Positions 39,725 to 48,952 of a stretch of 64,000 nt of DNA are shown piece after piece (position 1 is the stretch's first letter; each line of letters starts with the position of its first letter). Where the stretch lies: NCBI RefSeq assembly GCF_902499045.1, contig NZ_CABVPL010000015.1:58228-122227 (forward strand), in the 5' to 3' direction. A program made the position numbers and the translations under genes. The stretch comes from Burkholderia latens (lineage in GTDB: Bacteria; Pseudomonadota; Gammaproteobacteria; Burkholderiales; Burkholderiaceae). The notes beneath the pieces are model-generated. The model was not told the DNA's origin and made no database searches. It saw nothing but the letters and a program-made list of their open reading frames with translations.

Positions 39725-39781
39725 AAAAAGGGGTATCGTTGTTGGAGTTTTATCATTGCGCCCGTTTGGATACCCCTTTTT
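39725..39781. repeat. 13-bp inverted repeat in front of the integrase remnant
   Basis: AAAAAGGGGTATC (39725-39737) and GATACCCCTTTTT (39769-39781), perfect, 31 bases apart, immediately upstream of the integrase N-terminus. GGGGTATC-type repeats in this position are, from memory, usual for P4-like integrases and would be arm-type binding sites; a terminator-like hairpin is the alternative. Confidence 0.7.
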
Positions 39782-39895
39782 CTTGGCTGAGCGCGATTGT
39801 CAGCGAACGCGAGCGAGCGATGAACGGGCGGCCGATGCCCGACTGGCAAGGGTTCCGGGCGAATTGCCGAACCAACACGAACTGGAGCGAACGAA

Positions 39896-40210
39896 GTGAT
39901 CAGACATATCGTCATGTGGAAGTTGAAGGAGTCCGCCGAAGGCGGCACACGCGCACAGAATGCGCTGAAGCTGAAGGAGAAGCTCGAAGGCTGCCGCGAC
40001 CTCGTGCCGGGCATCCTGCAGATCGACGTCGGCGTCGCGACGCCGGGCCTCGAAGCGACGTCGGACGTCGTGCTCGTGTCCGACTTCACGGACCAGGCCG
40101 CGCTCGACGCATACCAGGTGCACCCGGTGCACCAGGAAGTGAAGAAATTCGTCGTCGCGGTGGCCGAATCGCGCCAGTGCGTCGACTACGTTTGCGACAG
40201 CGCACGATGA
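39896..40210 (+). CDS. Dabb-family (stress-responsive alpha/beta barrel) protein
   Basis: A 104-residue dimeric alpha/beta barrel protein. The family includes plant stress proteins and polyketide cyclases, and its bacterial members are mostly uncharacterised. Recognised from the start IRHIVMWKLKESAEG, the GILQIDVGV strand, the VVLVSDFTDQAALDAYQVHPVHQEVKKFV core with the conserved YxxHPxH pattern, and the short C-terminus. It starts with GTG, preceded by GGAG seven bases upstream; no ATG is suitable. Its stop overlaps the start of the thioesterase gene (ATGA), so the two are translationally coupled. Confidence 0.9.
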   Translation: MIRHIVMWKLKESAEGGTRAQNALKLKEKLEGCRDLVPGILQIDVGVATPGLEATSDVVLVSDFTDQAALDAYQVHPVHQEVKKFVVAVAESRQCVDYVCDSAR

Positions 40211-40686
40211 GCGGCGCGGCATCCCCGACGGACGGCCCGTCGATCGAAAGCCCGTTCGTCGATCTGCTTGGCGTGCGGCTGATTTCCGCGAAGGACGGCG
40301 CAAGCGAGCTCGTGCTGCCGCTCGACGAGCGGCACATGAACACGTGGAGCATCGCGCACGGCGGCGTGACGATGACGCTGTCGGACATCGCGCTCGCGAT
40401 GGCCGCGCGCAGCCTGACCGACGACGGCGTCGGTGTCGTCACGGTCGAGATGAAGGTGAACTTCATGCAGCCGGGGCGCGGCGAGCTGCGCGCATACGGC
40501 CGCGTGATGCATCGTTCGACGACGATGGCGTACTGCGAAGGCGAAGTGCGCGACAGTGACGGCAACTTCGTCGCGAAGGCGCTCGGCACGTTCAAGTACA
40601 TGCGGCGGCTCGCGGTGGGCCGCGACATCAAGCGGCAGCGCACGCGCACGGCGCCGGATGCGCAGCCCGGCCCGAGCGACGCGTAG
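40207..40686 (+). CDS. PaaI-type hotdog thioesterase
   Basis: A 159-residue hotdog-fold acyl-CoA thioesterase of the PaaI/YdiI group. The ATG at 40207 overlaps the Dabb stop. Visible: NTWSIAHGGVTMTLSDIALAMAAR, where the HGG and the Asp of LSDIA form the active-site helix region, then VTVEMKVNFMQPGRGELRA, and the C-terminal AYCEGEVRDSDGNFVAKALGTFK. The last 30 residues are a basic, low-complexity tail. Coupling with a Dabb protein suggests handling of an aromatic or polyketide-like CoA ester, but that is inference. A terminator follows. Confidence 0.9.
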   Translation: MSGAASPTDGPSIESPFVDLLGVRLISAKDGASELVLPLDERHMNTWSIAHGGVTMTLSDIALAMAARSLTDDGVGVVTVEMKVNFMQPGRGELRAYGRVMHRSTTMAYCEGEVRDSDGNFVAKALGTFKYMRRLAVGRDIKRQRTRTAPDAQPGPSDA

Positions 40687-40699
40687 CGCCGGAACGCGC

Positions 40700-40730
40700 G
40701 GCCCTGCCTGATCGAAGGCAGGGCCGTTTT
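40700..40730 (+). terminator. Rho-independent terminator after the thioesterase gene
   Basis: Ten-base-pair stem GGCCCTGCCT / AGGCAGGGCC with loop GATCGA, then GTTTT. Confidence 0.9.
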
Positions 40731-40793
40731 GCTTTGCGGCACGGATGCGCGGCGAGACGCCGATCCGGTGCGAATGAAGCCTGGGAGCCAGCA

Positions 40794-41792
40794 ATGAACA
40801 CGGTCAACCGCCAGATCCTGCTTGTCTCACGCCCGCAGGGCGCCGCGAGCGCCGGCAATTTCCGGCTCGTCGAAGCGCCGCTCGCACCGCTCGCCGACGG
40901 CGAGCTGCGCGTCCGTAACCACTTCCTGTCGCTCGACCCGTACATGCGCGGCCGCATGAACGACGCGAAGTCGTACGCGGCGCCGCAGCCGTTGAACGAA
41001 GTGATGATCGGCAGCACGGCAGGCGAGGTGGTCGAATCGCGGCACGCGGATTTCGCCGTCGGCGAGCACGTGGTGGGCCAGTTCGGCTGGCAGGAATACG
41101 GCACGTCGGACGGCAGCGGTCTGCGCAAGGTCGACACGTCGCGGGTGCCGCTTTCCGCGTGGCTCGGCGTGGCTGGCATGCCGGGCGTGACCGCGTGGGT
41201 CGGGCTGAACCGGGTCATCGCACCGAAGGCCGGCGACACCGTCGTCGTCAGCGCGGCGAGCGGCGCGGTCGGCAGCGTGGTCGGCCAGCTCGCGAAGCGC
41301 GCCGGATGCCGCGCGGTCGGCATCGCGGGCGGCCCTGACAAATGCCGCTACGTGGTCGACACGCTCGGCTTCGACGCATGCGTCGACTACAAGGCCGGCC
41401 GGCTGGCCGACGACCTCGCCGCGGCGACGCCGGACGGCGTCGACGGCTGTTTCGAGAACGTCGGCGGCGCGGTGCTCGACGCGACGATGGCGCGGATGAA
41501 CGCATTCGGCCGGATCGCGGTGTGCGGGATGATCGCCGGCTACGACGGCGTGCCCGCGCCGCTCGCCAACCCCGGCCTGATCCTGCGTTCGCGGCTGACG
41601 ATGCAGGGCTTCATCGTGTTCGAGCATTCCGACGCGTGGCCGCCGGCGCTGGCCGAGCTCGGCGAGCTCGTCGCGACGAAGCAGCTGCATTACCGCGAGA
41701 CGATCGCGTACGGGCTCGAGCGCGCGCCGGAAGCGTTCCTCGGGTTGTTGAAGGGCCACAATTTCGGCAAGCAGCTCGTGCAGCTCGTCTGA
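40794..41792 (+). CDS. NADP-dependent oxidoreductase, MDR family (CurA/LTB4DH type)
   Basis: Zinc-free medium-chain reductase that reduces alpha,beta-unsaturated carbonyl compounds with NADPH. From ATG 40794 (GGGAG seven to eight bases upstream) the protein has 332 residues. Family features: LSLDPYMRGRMNDAKSY near residue 50, the GMPGVTAWVGLNRV segment, nucleotide-binding VVSAASGAVGSVVGQLAK (AASGAVG) and the downstream CFENVGGAVLDATMARM. The upstream ATG at 40734 reads through the terminator region and is rejected. It is followed after about 60 bases by an HSL-type hydrolase on the same strand. Confidence 0.92.
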   Translation: MNTVNRQILLVSRPQGAASAGNFRLVEAPLAPLADGELRVRNHFLSLDPYMRGRMNDAKSYAAPQPLNEVMIGSTAGEVVESRHADFAVGEHVVGQFGWQEYGTSDGSGLRKVDTSRVPLSAWLGVAGMPGVTAWVGLNRVIAPKAGDTVVVSAASGAVGSVVGQLAKRAGCRAVGIAGGPDKCRYVVDTLGFDACVDYKAGRLADDLAAATPDGVDGCFENVGGAVLDATMARMNAFGRIAVCGMIAGYDGVPAPLANPGLILRSRLTMQGFIVFEHSDAWPPALAELGELVATKQLHYRETIAYGLERAPEAFLGLLKGHNFGKQLVQLV

Positions 41793-41853
41793 CGCGCACA
41801 TGGCATCATGTGACGCTTGTCCGTTCACGGCGCCGCGCGCGCCGTCCTCACCG

Positions 41854-42813
41854 ATGCCGCTGAATCCGAAGATCGCCCAGGTGCTCGACATGGTCGAGCG
41901 CGCGAAACGCCCGTCCTATCACCACCAGACGCCGCAGCAGGCGCGCGCCGCGTACGAGAAGAGCGCGCCGATCCTCGACGTCGCACCCGCGCCGATGCAT
42001 GCGGTCGAGGCCTGCGTCGTGCCGACGCGCGACGGTCGCACGATCGGCGCGCGGCTGTTCGTGCCGGTCGAGCCGAGCCTCGCCGAACCGCTGCCGGCGC
42101 TCGTCTATTACCACGGCGGCGGCTTCACGGTCGGCAGCGTCGATACGCACGATGCGCTGTGCCGGATGTTCGCGCGCGACGCGCGGTGCGCGGTGCTGTC
42201 GGTGGACTACCGGCTCGCACCCGAACACAAGTTTCCGACCGCGGTGAACGACGCCGACGATGCGTTGCGCTGGCTGCATCGCGAGGCGGCCGCATTCGGC
42301 ATCGACGCCGCGCGGCTCGCGGTCGGCGGCGACAGCGCCGGCGGCACGCTCGCGACGGTCTGCGCGGTGCTCGCGCGCGACGCGGGCATCGATCTTGCGC
42401 TGCAGATGCTGATCTATCCGGGCGTCACCGGCCACCAGGACACCGAATCGCATGCGCGGCTCGCGAACGGCTACCTGCTGACGCAGGACACGATCCAGTG
42501 GTTCTTCACGCAATACGTGCGCGACCGCTCGGATCGCGACGACTGGCGTTTCGCGCCGCTCGACGGCACGCGCGGCGCGCCGTCGTTCGCCGGCGTCGCG
42601 CCGGCCTGGATCGCGACGGCCGAATACGATCCGTTGAGCGACGAGGGCGCCGCGTACGCGGACAAGCTGCGCGCGGCCGGCAATACGGTCACGCTGGTCA
42701 ATTATCCGGGGATGATCCACGAGTTCTTCAAGATGGGCGGCTACGTGCCCGAGGTGCGGGCCGCGCACGCCGATGCGGTGGCCGCGCTGAAGGCCGCATT
42801 CGACGACGTGTGA
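41854..42813 (+). CDS. Hormone-sensitive-lipase-type alpha/beta hydrolase
   Basis: Carboxylesterase of the HSL (bacterial family IV) group, 319 residues from the ATG at 41854. The HGGGF oxyanion motif is in YYHGGGFTVGSVDTHD, the nucleophile in GGDSAGGTLA, the acid in EYDPLSDEG and the His in MIHEFFKMGG. There is no signal peptide. The start is uncertain: an in-frame ATG at 41800, just after the reductase stop, adds 18 residues that look like untranslated leader, but neither start has a strong ribosome-binding site. Its stop lies 44 bases before the GNAT start. Confidence 0.88.
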   Translation: MPLNPKIAQVLDMVERAKRPSYHHQTPQQARAAYEKSAPILDVAPAPMHAVEACVVPTRDGRTIGARLFVPVEPSLAEPLPALVYYHGGGFTVGSVDTHDALCRMFARDARCAVLSVDYRLAPEHKFPTAVNDADDALRWLHREAAAFGIDAARLAVGGDSAGGTLATVCAVLARDAGIDLALQMLIYPGVTGHQDTESHARLANGYLLTQDTIQWFFTQYVRDRSDRDDWRFAPLDGTRGAPSFAGVAPAWIATAEYDPLSDEGAAYADKLRAAGNTVTLVNYPGMIHEFFKMGGYVPEVRAAHADAVAALKAAFDDV

Positions 42814-42857
42814 CGACCTTTGACGACGGCGGCGCGTGGCGCCGCGCGGAGAAAGCG

Positions 42858-43298
42858 ATGACCGACGGCTTCGTGGAAACGGGCGACTGGACGGTGCTGG
42901 GCGCCGATGCCGCGCGCATTCGCGACGCGGTGTTCGTGCGCGAGCAGCGGATTCCGCCGGAGTGGGAACTCGACGACGAGGATCCGTTGTCGCTGCATGC
43001 CGTGGCTTACCGCGTCGACGCGGCAACCGGCGCACGGCATGCGATCGCGACCGGGCGGCTGCTGCCGTCGGGCACGATCGGCCGCGTCGCGGTGCTCGCC
43101 GACGCGCGCGGGCAGGGCGCCGGATCGGCGGTGCTGCACGCGCTGCTGGCGGCCGCGCGGCGCCGCGGCGAGCCGCTCGTGCGGCTGTACGCGCAGCATA
43201 CGGCGGTGTCGTTCTACGTGCGGCACGGCTTCGCGGCGATCGGCGAACCGTTCGTCGAAATCGGCGTGCCGCACGTCGAGATGGCGCGCGCGCCGTAG
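42858..43298 (+). CDS. GNAT-family N-acetyltransferase
   Basis: A 146-residue acetyltransferase of the ElaA/YjdJ-like GNAT group, acceptor unknown. The N-terminal half contains IRDAVFVREQRIPPEWELDDEDP, characteristic of this subgroup. The acetyl-CoA loop is in IGRVAVLADARGQGAGSAVLHALL (RGQGAG), and the end is LYAQHTAVSFYVRHGFAAIGEPFVEIGVPHVEM. GGAGA five bases upstream supports the ATG at 42858; the GTG at 42810, which overlaps the hydrolase stop, would add 16 residues. It is last in the reductase-hydrolase-GNAT run. Confidence 0.88.
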   Translation: MTDGFVETGDWTVLGADAARIRDAVFVREQRIPPEWELDDEDPLSLHAVAYRVDAATGARHAIATGRLLPSGTIGRVAVLADARGQGAGSAVLHALLAAARRRGEPLVRLYAQHTAVSFYVRHGFAAIGEPFVEIGVPHVEMARAP

Positions 43299-43325
43299 CG
43301 CGGCGGCGCCGCCTCCGGTGCAGGT

Positions 43326-44171
43326 TCAGCGCGGCCGCGTCGCGTCGATGTCGAACGTGAACGCGCGCTCGAACGTGCCGGGGCGGACGGTGCGGTGTGA
43401 ACCGTCGTCGTCGCAGCGCTCCTTGATCTCGACGGTCAGCCGCACGCCTTCCTTCATCGTCACGCGCAGCGCGGTCGTGCCGCGCGTGCCGTATTCGGGC
43501 GTCTCGATGAACGCGGCCGACAGCGCACGCTCGCGCTCGATCGGAATGCCGGTGTGCGGCAGTGCGGCGTCGTCGGCGACGCGCGGATCGCGCAGCAGCT
43601 CGATCAGTTCGTCGAGCGACGGCGCCGGGTTGTCGGTCAACAGCGTGCCGAGCTCGGCACGCTTGCGCACGACTTTCGGCCAGGGCGTATCGAGCCGCGC
43701 GTTCGACAGCGCATGCACGCCGGCGCCGACCGCGACCGGCGCGGCGACGCCGGTTTCGCCTTCGGCCGCCCGATTGCAGAACCACGCGAGCTCGCGCCGC
43801 TTCCAGTCGCCGACCAGCAGGTTGAAGCCGTTGTACACGGCTGCGTGCTCGGCGAGTTCGCCGAGATAATCGAGCGGCGCGACGGACGGGCCGCCGAGGT
43901 AGTCGGACACGAGCTTGCCGCGGGTCGGCGCGCCCGCGCGAATGTCGAACGGCGCACGGTAGTTCGTCAGCGCCGCGAAGCGGCCGTCGCGCGACACGCC
44001 GAGCCAGGTGCCGCCGGCTTCGAGATCGCGGCCGGCCAGCACGCCCGGCAGGTCCTCCCACCACGAAAGCGGCGCACTCGTGCGGCGAAAGAATTCGTCA
44101 CGGTTGGCGGTCAGGGTGAAGACTGGACCGGCGGCGGCATCAGGCTGCCAGTCGAAGGCAATCAGACACAT
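43326..44171 (-). CDS. NRDE-family (TANGO2-like) protein
   Basis: A 281-residue member of the NRDE/TANGO2 family, cytoplasmic, of unsettled function (heme handling has been proposed for eukaryotic members). The N-terminus MCLIAFDWQPD and then LTANRDEFFRRTSAPLSWW give the family its name. GTWLGVSRDGRFAALTNYR and the Cys at position 2, a possible nucleophile after Met removal as in Ntn hydrolases, are also present. It is followed upstream by ygfZ on the same strand after an 80-base gap. Confidence 0.92.
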   Translation of the reverse strand: MCLIAFDWQPDAAAGPVFTLTANRDEFFRRTSAPLSWWEDLPGVLAGRDLEAGGTWLGVSRDGRFAALTNYRAPFDIRAGAPTRGKLVSDYLGGPSVAPLDYLGELAEHAAVYNGFNLLVGDWKRRELAWFCNRAAEGETGVAAPVAVGAGVHALSNARLDTPWPKVVRKRAELGTLLTDNPAPSLDELIELLRDPRVADDAALPHTGIPIERERALSAAFIETPEYGTRGTTALRVTMKEGVRLTVEIKERCDDDGSHRTVRPGTFERAFTFDIDATRPR

Positions 44172-44251
44172 CGGGCGAATCTCTCGCAGGAAACATCGGG
44201 CGCCGGCTGCAATGATCCGCGAACCGGCGTGCGAACGGGGTTGTCAGTGCG

Positions 44252-45286
44252 TCACGCTTCCGTCGGCCAGGCGTACGGGAGCGCGTCGAACGCGAGCGCG
44301 GGACCATCGGCGGAGCCGACGTGGACCGTGCCGCCGTCGAGCGCGGCGAGTTTGATCTCGACGAGCGCGTCGACGCCGCCGGCCGGCGCGGCCGCCGCGT
44401 TGACGATCATCCCGCACGGCTGGCCAGGGTCGTCGCTGTGGAACAGCTCGACGCCGGCATGCACGGTGTCGGTTTCGGCGGCGACGTGCGCGAGCGCGGT
44501 GCGGCGCTTGATCGTGCCGCGGTACTGGCTGCGCGCGACGACTTCCTGGCCCGGATAGCATCCCTTACGGAAGTTAACGGCACCGATCACGTCGAAGTTG
44601 ACCATTTGCGGCACGAATTGCTCGACGGCCGGCTGCGTGATGCGCGGCTCGCCCGCGCGCACGTCGAGCCAGTCCCACACGGCCGGCGACACGACGGGCA
44701 GCGTGCCGGCGAGCGCGGCGACACGCGCGTCGACTTCGGCGCGCGGCCCGATCCACAGGTAGCGCTTGCGGCCGGCCGCGTCCGGCACGCGGATCAGCGC
44801 GCCGGCCGGGCCGTCGACCTTCACGTGCACGCCGTCCGGCAGCGCGTCGAAGATGACCGACAGCGCGCCGCGCACGTCGCCCGCGAAGCCGACCACCGCG
44901 AGCGCGTCGCTCGCGTCCGTGAGCTTCGCCTTCGCGCGCAGCACGAACATCGACAGGCGCTTCTGCACGGCGGCCTGCACGTCCTTCGAGATCAGCAGGC
45001 GCACGCCGTGACCGGCGCGCCACGCGAGGAACGACGCGAGCAGGCGGCCCTTCGGCGAACAATAGCCGGACAGGCGCGCGCTCGCCGCATCGAGGTGCTC
45101 GATGTCGTTGGTGAGCTGGCTGTGCAGGAACGTGGCGGCGTCGTCGCCGGCCACGTCGATCACGCCGAACTGCGGCAGCGGCATGCAGGCGCCCGGCGCG
45201 TCGAAATCGGCGGCGGACGGACGGGGGAAAACGGGGAGCGACGCGGATGCGGGCTGGGCAGCCGGTGAAGCGAACGGTGTGCTCAT
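44252..45286 (-). CDS. ygfZ: Folate-binding protein YgfZ
   Basis: Tetrahydrofolate-dependent helper for repair or assembly of iron-sulfur clusters, notably for MiaB. The 344-residue protein resembles the glycine-cleavage T protein. The invariant motif KGCYPGQEVVARSQYRGTIKRR with its essential Cys lies at about residue 240, and GVIDVAGDDAATFLHSQLTNDI near residue 42. The N-terminal 30 residues are Ala/Pro-rich and less conserved, so a later start is possible. Divergent from mltG, with 77 bases between. Confidence 0.95.
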   Translation of the reverse strand: MSTPFASPAAQPASASLPVFPRPSAADFDAPGACMPLPQFGVIDVAGDDAATFLHSQLTNDIEHLDAASARLSGYCSPKGRLLASFLAWRAGHGVRLLISKDVQAAVQKRLSMFVLRAKAKLTDASDALAVVGFAGDVRGALSVIFDALPDGVHVKVDGPAGALIRVPDAAGRKRYLWIGPRAEVDARVAALAGTLPVVSPAVWDWLDVRAGEPRITQPAVEQFVPQMVNFDVIGAVNFRKGCYPGQEVVARSQYRGTIKRRTALAHVAAETDTVHAGVELFHSDDPGQPCGMIVNAAAAPAGGVDALVEIKLAALDGGTVHVGSADGPALAFDALPYAWPTEA

Positions 45287-45363
45287 GGAATGAGGGAACA
45301 GTCAACCCTGACTTTGACGAAGGCGAGCAAGTATTATATGGGTCTTACCTGAGTCTCGTTTCC

Positions 45364-46383
45364 ATGTCCCTACTGAAGAAATGCGCCGCGACGATCGTGG
45401 CGCTGGCCGTCGTTGTGGCCGCTGCCGGCGCGGGCGGCGGGTATTACTGGGCGACCCGGCCGCTGCTGCTGGGCGCCGCGTCGCTCGATGTCACGATCAA
45501 GCCGCGCAGCAGCGTGAAGAGCGTCGCGCTGCAGCTCAAGCGCGGCGGCGTGCCGATCGAGCCGTTCGGCTTCGTCGCGATGACGCGCGTGCTCGGCCTG
45601 TCGAGCCGGCTCAAGTCCGGCAACTACGAATTCAAGACCGGCATCACGCCGTACGACGTGCTGCAGAAGATCGCGCGCGGCGACGTGAACGAGTACGTCG
45701 CGACGGTAATCGAAGGCTGGACCTTCAAGCGGATGCGCGCGGAGCTCGACGGCAACCCGGATCTCGCGCACACGACGGCCGGCATGAGCGACGCCGAGCT
45801 GCTGCGCGCGATCGGCGCGCCGGAGAGCGCGATCCAGCGCGGCAGCGGCGAAGGGCTGTTCTTCCCGGACACCTACCTGTTCGACAAGGGCACGACCGAC
45901 CTGAACATCTACCGGCGCGCGTACCACCTGATGCAGACGCGCCTCGACGAAGCGTGGGCCGCGCGCGCGCCCGGGCTGCCGTACAAGACGCCTTACGAAG
46001 CACTGACGATCGCGTCGATCGTCGAGAAGGAAACGGGGCACGCGGCCGACCGCGCGTTCGTCGCGGCCGTGTTCGCGAACCGGCTGCGCATCGGGATGCC
46101 GCTGCAGACCGATCCGTCGGTGATCTACGGCCTCGGCGACGCGTACGACGGCCGTCTGCGCAAGCGCGACCTGCAGGCCGACACTCCCTACAATACCTAC
46201 ACGCGTCGCGGACTTCCGCCGACGCCGATCGCCCTGCCGGGCGTCGCGTCGCTGCAGGCGGCGATCAATCCGGCGCAGACGAGCGCGCTGTATTTCGTCG
46301 CGAAGGGCGACGGCACGAGCGTGTTCTCGGATACGCTCGGCGATCACAACAAGGCCGTGGACAAGTACATACGAGGTCAATAA
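45364..46383 (+). CDS. mltG: Endolytic murein transglycosylase
   Basis: Inner-membrane enzyme that cuts nascent glycan strands and sets their length (YceG). The ATG at 45364 gives 339 residues with one transmembrane helix (about 8-28) and a periplasmic domain. The LysM-like subdomain is followed by the catalytic region [11 protein letters not shown] (Glu221 and Glu223), then [23 protein letters not shown] and SPYNTY-like [16 protein letters not shown]. The earlier in-frame ATG at 45247 would overlap ygfZ and lacks conserved sequence. The stop overlaps the tmk start (TAATG). It heads the conserved mltG-tmk-holB-tatD block. Confidence 0.95.
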   Translation: MSLLKKCAATIVALAVVVAAAGAGGGYYWATRPLLLGAASLDVTIKPRSSVKSVALQLKRGGVPIEPFGFVAMTRVLGLSSRLKSGNYEFKTGITPYDVLQKIARGDVNEYVATVIEGWTFKRMRAELDGNPDLAHTTAGMSDAELLRAIGAPESAIQRGSGEGLFFPDTYLFDKGTTDLNIYRRAYHLMQTRLDEAWAARAPGLPYKTPYEALTIASIVEKETGHAADRAFVAAVFANRLRIGMPLQTDPSVIYGLGDAYDGRLRKRDLQADTPYNTYTRRGLPPTPIALPGVASLQAAINPAQTSALYFVAKGDGTSVFSDTLGDHNKAVDKYIRGQ

Positions 46384-47003
46384 TGGCGAGCGGTAAATTC
46401 ATCACGTTCGAGGGCATCGACGGGGCGGGGAAGACGACCCACCTGCAATGGTTCTGCGAACGTCTTCAGGCGAAGCTGGCCGCGGCCGGCCGACAGGTCG
46501 TCGTCACCCGCGAGCCGGGCGGCACGCAGCTCGGCGAGAAGGTGCGCGAGATCGTGCTGAACCAGCCGATGGACCTCGAGACCGAAGCGCTGCTGATGTT
46601 CGCCGCGCGCCGCGAGCACCTCGCGCGCGTGATCGAGCCGGCGCTGGCGCGCGGCGACTGGGTCGTGTCCGATCGCTTCACCGACGCGACGTTCGCGTAC
46701 CAGGGCGGCGGCCGCGGGCTGCCGCGCGACAAGCTCGAGACGCTCGAGCGCTGGGTGCAGGGCGGCTTCCAGCCCGACCTGACGGTGCTGTTCGACGTCG
46801 CGCCGCAGGTGGCGAGCGAGCGCCGCGGCGCCGCGCGCATGCCGGACAAGTTCGAAAGCGAGTCGGACGCGTTCTTTTCGCGCACCCGCGGCGAATACCT
46901 GCGGCGCGCGCAAGAAGCGCCGCACCGCTTCGCGATCGTCGACGCGACGCAGACGATCCCCGAGATCCGCCAGCAGCTCGAACGCGTGCTGGCCGCGCTG
47001 TAA
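46383..47003 (+). CDS. tmk: Thymidylate kinase
   Basis: Phosphorylates dTMP to dTDP for DNA synthesis. It has 206 residues, with P-loop [11 protein letters not shown] (about 8-18), [14 protein letters not shown], the DRF motif in [20 protein letters not shown] (DR-Y type) and the LID region with [12 protein letters not shown]. The start codon overlaps the mltG stop, so translation is coupled. Downstream holB follows after 18 bases. Confidence 0.97.
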   Translation: MASGKFITFEGIDGAGKTTHLQWFCERLQAKLAAAGRQVVVTREPGGTQLGEKVREIVLNQPMDLETEALLMFAARREHLARVIEPALARGDWVVSDRFTDATFAYQGGGRGLPRDKLETLERWVQGGFQPDLTVLFDVAPQVASERRGAARMPDKFESESDAFFSRTRGEYLRRAQEAPHRFAIVDATQTIPEIRQQLERVLAAL

Positions 47004-47021
47004 CCCGAAGGAACGCACCCG

Positions 47022-48050
47022 ATGATCTATCCGTGGCAGACCGACGACTGGAACCGCCTGCAGCAACTGCGCGCGCAATGGCCGCATGCGCTGCTGCTGC
47101 ATGGCCAGGCCGGGATCGGCAAGCTGCAGTTCGCGCAGCACCTCGCGCAGGGCTTCCTGTGCGAGGCGCCGCGGCCGAACGGCGAGCCGTGCGGCACCTG
47201 CGCGGCCTGCACGTGGTTCGCGCAGGGCAACCATCCGGACTACCGGATCGTGTTGCCCGAGGCGCTCGCGGGCGAAGCGCCGGGCGCCGCCGACGACGCG
47301 AAGCCGGCCGATGCCGACGAAGGCGGCAAGAAGACCCGCGCGCCGAGCAAGGAAATCAAGATCGAGCAGGTGCGCGCGTTGCTCGACTTCTGCGCAGTCG
47401 GTTCGCACCGCGGCGGCGCGCGCGTCGTCGTGCTGTATCCGGCCGAGGCGCTGAACGTCGCGGCGTCGAACGCGCTGTTGAAGACGCTCGAGGAGCCGCC
47501 GCCGGGCGTCGTGTTCCTGCTGGTGTCGGCGCGCATCGACCGGTTGCTGCCGACGATCATCAGCCGCTGCCGGCAATGGCCGATGACGGTTCCGGCGCCC
47601 GACGCGGCCGCGGCGTGGCTCGCGGCGCAGGGCGTCGACGATGCGCGCGCGCTGCTCGCCGAGGCCGGCGGCGCGCCGCTCGCCGCGCTGGCGCTCGCGA
47701 GCGACGAGAACCGCCCGCTGCGCGATTTCACGCTCGGCCAGCTCGCGGCCGGCGCCGCGTGCGATCCGTTCGCGTGCGGCGAGACGCTGCAGAAGCTGCC
47801 GGTGCCGCTGGTGCTCGGCTGGCTGCAGCGCTGGCTGTACGATCTGCTCGCGCAGCGGATGGCGGGCGCGCCGCGCTACTTCCCGATGCAGGCCGCAGCA
47901 CTCGCGCGTTGCGCGCAAGCCGTCGACGCGAATGCGTTCGCGCGCTTCATGAAGGCCGTGACGCGCCAGCGGACAGTCGAGAACCATCCGCTCAACGCGC
48001 GGCTCGTATTCGAGGAGCTGTTTCTCGGTTATCGGGAAATGTTCGTTTGA
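47022..48050 (+). CDS. holB: DNA polymerase III subunit delta'
   Basis: Clamp-loader subunit of the replicase. The 342-residue protein shows the degenerate P-loop HGQAGIGKLQFAQHLAQGFL (about 26-45), a zinc-module-like cluster CGTCAACTW, the arm RVVVLYPAEALNVAASNALLKTLEEPPPGVVFLLV and the sensor region LPTIISRCRQWPM. An insertion rich in Asp, Ala and Lys (about 88-112) separates the zinc module from the core, a Burkholderia-type extension. It sits between tmk and tatD as in most gammaproteobacteria and betaproteobacteria. Confidence 0.94.
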   Translation: MIYPWQTDDWNRLQQLRAQWPHALLLHGQAGIGKLQFAQHLAQGFLCEAPRPNGEPCGTCAACTWFAQGNHPDYRIVLPEALAGEAPGAADDAKPADADEGGKKTRAPSKEIKIEQVRALLDFCAVGSHRGGARVVVLYPAEALNVAASNALLKTLEEPPPGVVFLLVSARIDRLLPTIISRCRQWPMTVPAPDAAAAWLAAQGVDDARALLAEAGGAPLAALALASDENRPLRDFTLGQLAAGAACDPFACGETLQKLPVPLVLGWLQRWLYDLLAQRMAGAPRYFPMQAAALARCAQAVDANAFARFMKAVTRQRTVENHPLNARLVFEELFLGYREMFV

Positions 48051-48129
48051 GCACGGATTGTTTCCCGGGAGTGCGGAAACGATTGCCCGGCGCGCGCATA
48101 GTGCGCGCCTCACGAATTCAGGAAACACG

Positions 48130-48909
48130 ATGTTCGTCGATTCTCACTGCCACATCAATTTCAAGGGCCTCGCCGACCGGTTGCCGGCCGTGCTCGAGAA
48201 CATGCGCGAGCACGACGTCACGCACGCGCTGTGCGTGTCGGTCGATTTCGAGACGCTGCCCGACGTGCTCGCGATCGCCGAAGCGCACGACAACGTGTAC
48301 GCGTCGGTCGGCGTGCATCCGGATCACGAGGACGCGCGCGAGCCGACGCTCGCGGAGCTGATCGAGCTCGCCGCGCACCCGAAGGTCGTCGCGATCGGCG
48401 AGACCGGCCTCGACTACTACCGTCTCGAAGGCCGCTCGATCGCCGACATGGAATGGCAGCGCGAGCGCTTTCGCACGCATATCCGCGCGGCGACCGCGAC
48501 GATGAAGCCGCTGATCATCCATACGCGCGCGTCATCGGAAGACACGCTGCGGATCATGGCCGACGAGCGCGCGGACGTGCCGGGCGGCGTGATGCACTGC
48601 TTCACCGAGCCGTGGCCGGTCGCCGAGCAGGCGCTCGCGCAGAACTTCCATATTTCGCTGTCGGGCATCGTCACGTTCAAGAACGCGACCGACGTGCAGG
48701 ACGTCGCGCGGCGCGTGCCGCTCGACCGGCTGCTGATCGAGACCGACTCGCCGTACCTCGCGCCGGTGCCGTATCGTGGCAAGCCGAATGAACCTGCGTA
48801 CGTCAGCCATGTCGGACGCTTTATCGCATCCGAGCGCGGGATCGCCGTCGAGGCGCTCGCGGATGCGACGACGCAGAACTTTTTCCGGCTGTTCCAGATC
48901 GCCCGCTGA
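48130..48909 (+). CDS. tatD: TatD-family metal-dependent deoxyribonuclease
   Basis: A 259-residue amidohydrolase-fold DNase (YcfH group of TatD). Metal ligands are in FVDSHCHINF at the N-terminus, GETGLDYY, the two His motifs IIHTRAS and MHCFTEP, and IETDSPYLAPVPYRGKPNEP near the C-terminus. The ATG at 48130 begins directly at the conserved MFVDSHCH; the upstream ATG at 48058 is in the gap after holB. It is last in the mltG block. Confidence 0.94.
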   Translation: MFVDSHCHINFKGLADRLPAVLENMREHDVTHALCVSVDFETLPDVLAIAEAHDNVYASVGVHPDHEDAREPTLAELIELAAHPKVVAIGETGLDYYRLEGRSIADMEWQRERFRTHIRAATATMKPLIIHTRASSEDTLRIMADERADVPGGVMHCFTEPWPVAEQALAQNFHISLSGIVTFKNATDVQDVARRVPLDRLLIETDSPYLAPVPYRGKPNEPAYVSHVGRFIASERGIAVEALADATTQNFFRLFQIAR

Positions 48910-48952
48910 CGACGCGCGGCCAGCCGACAACCCAGGGAAGGAGCCCACAACA

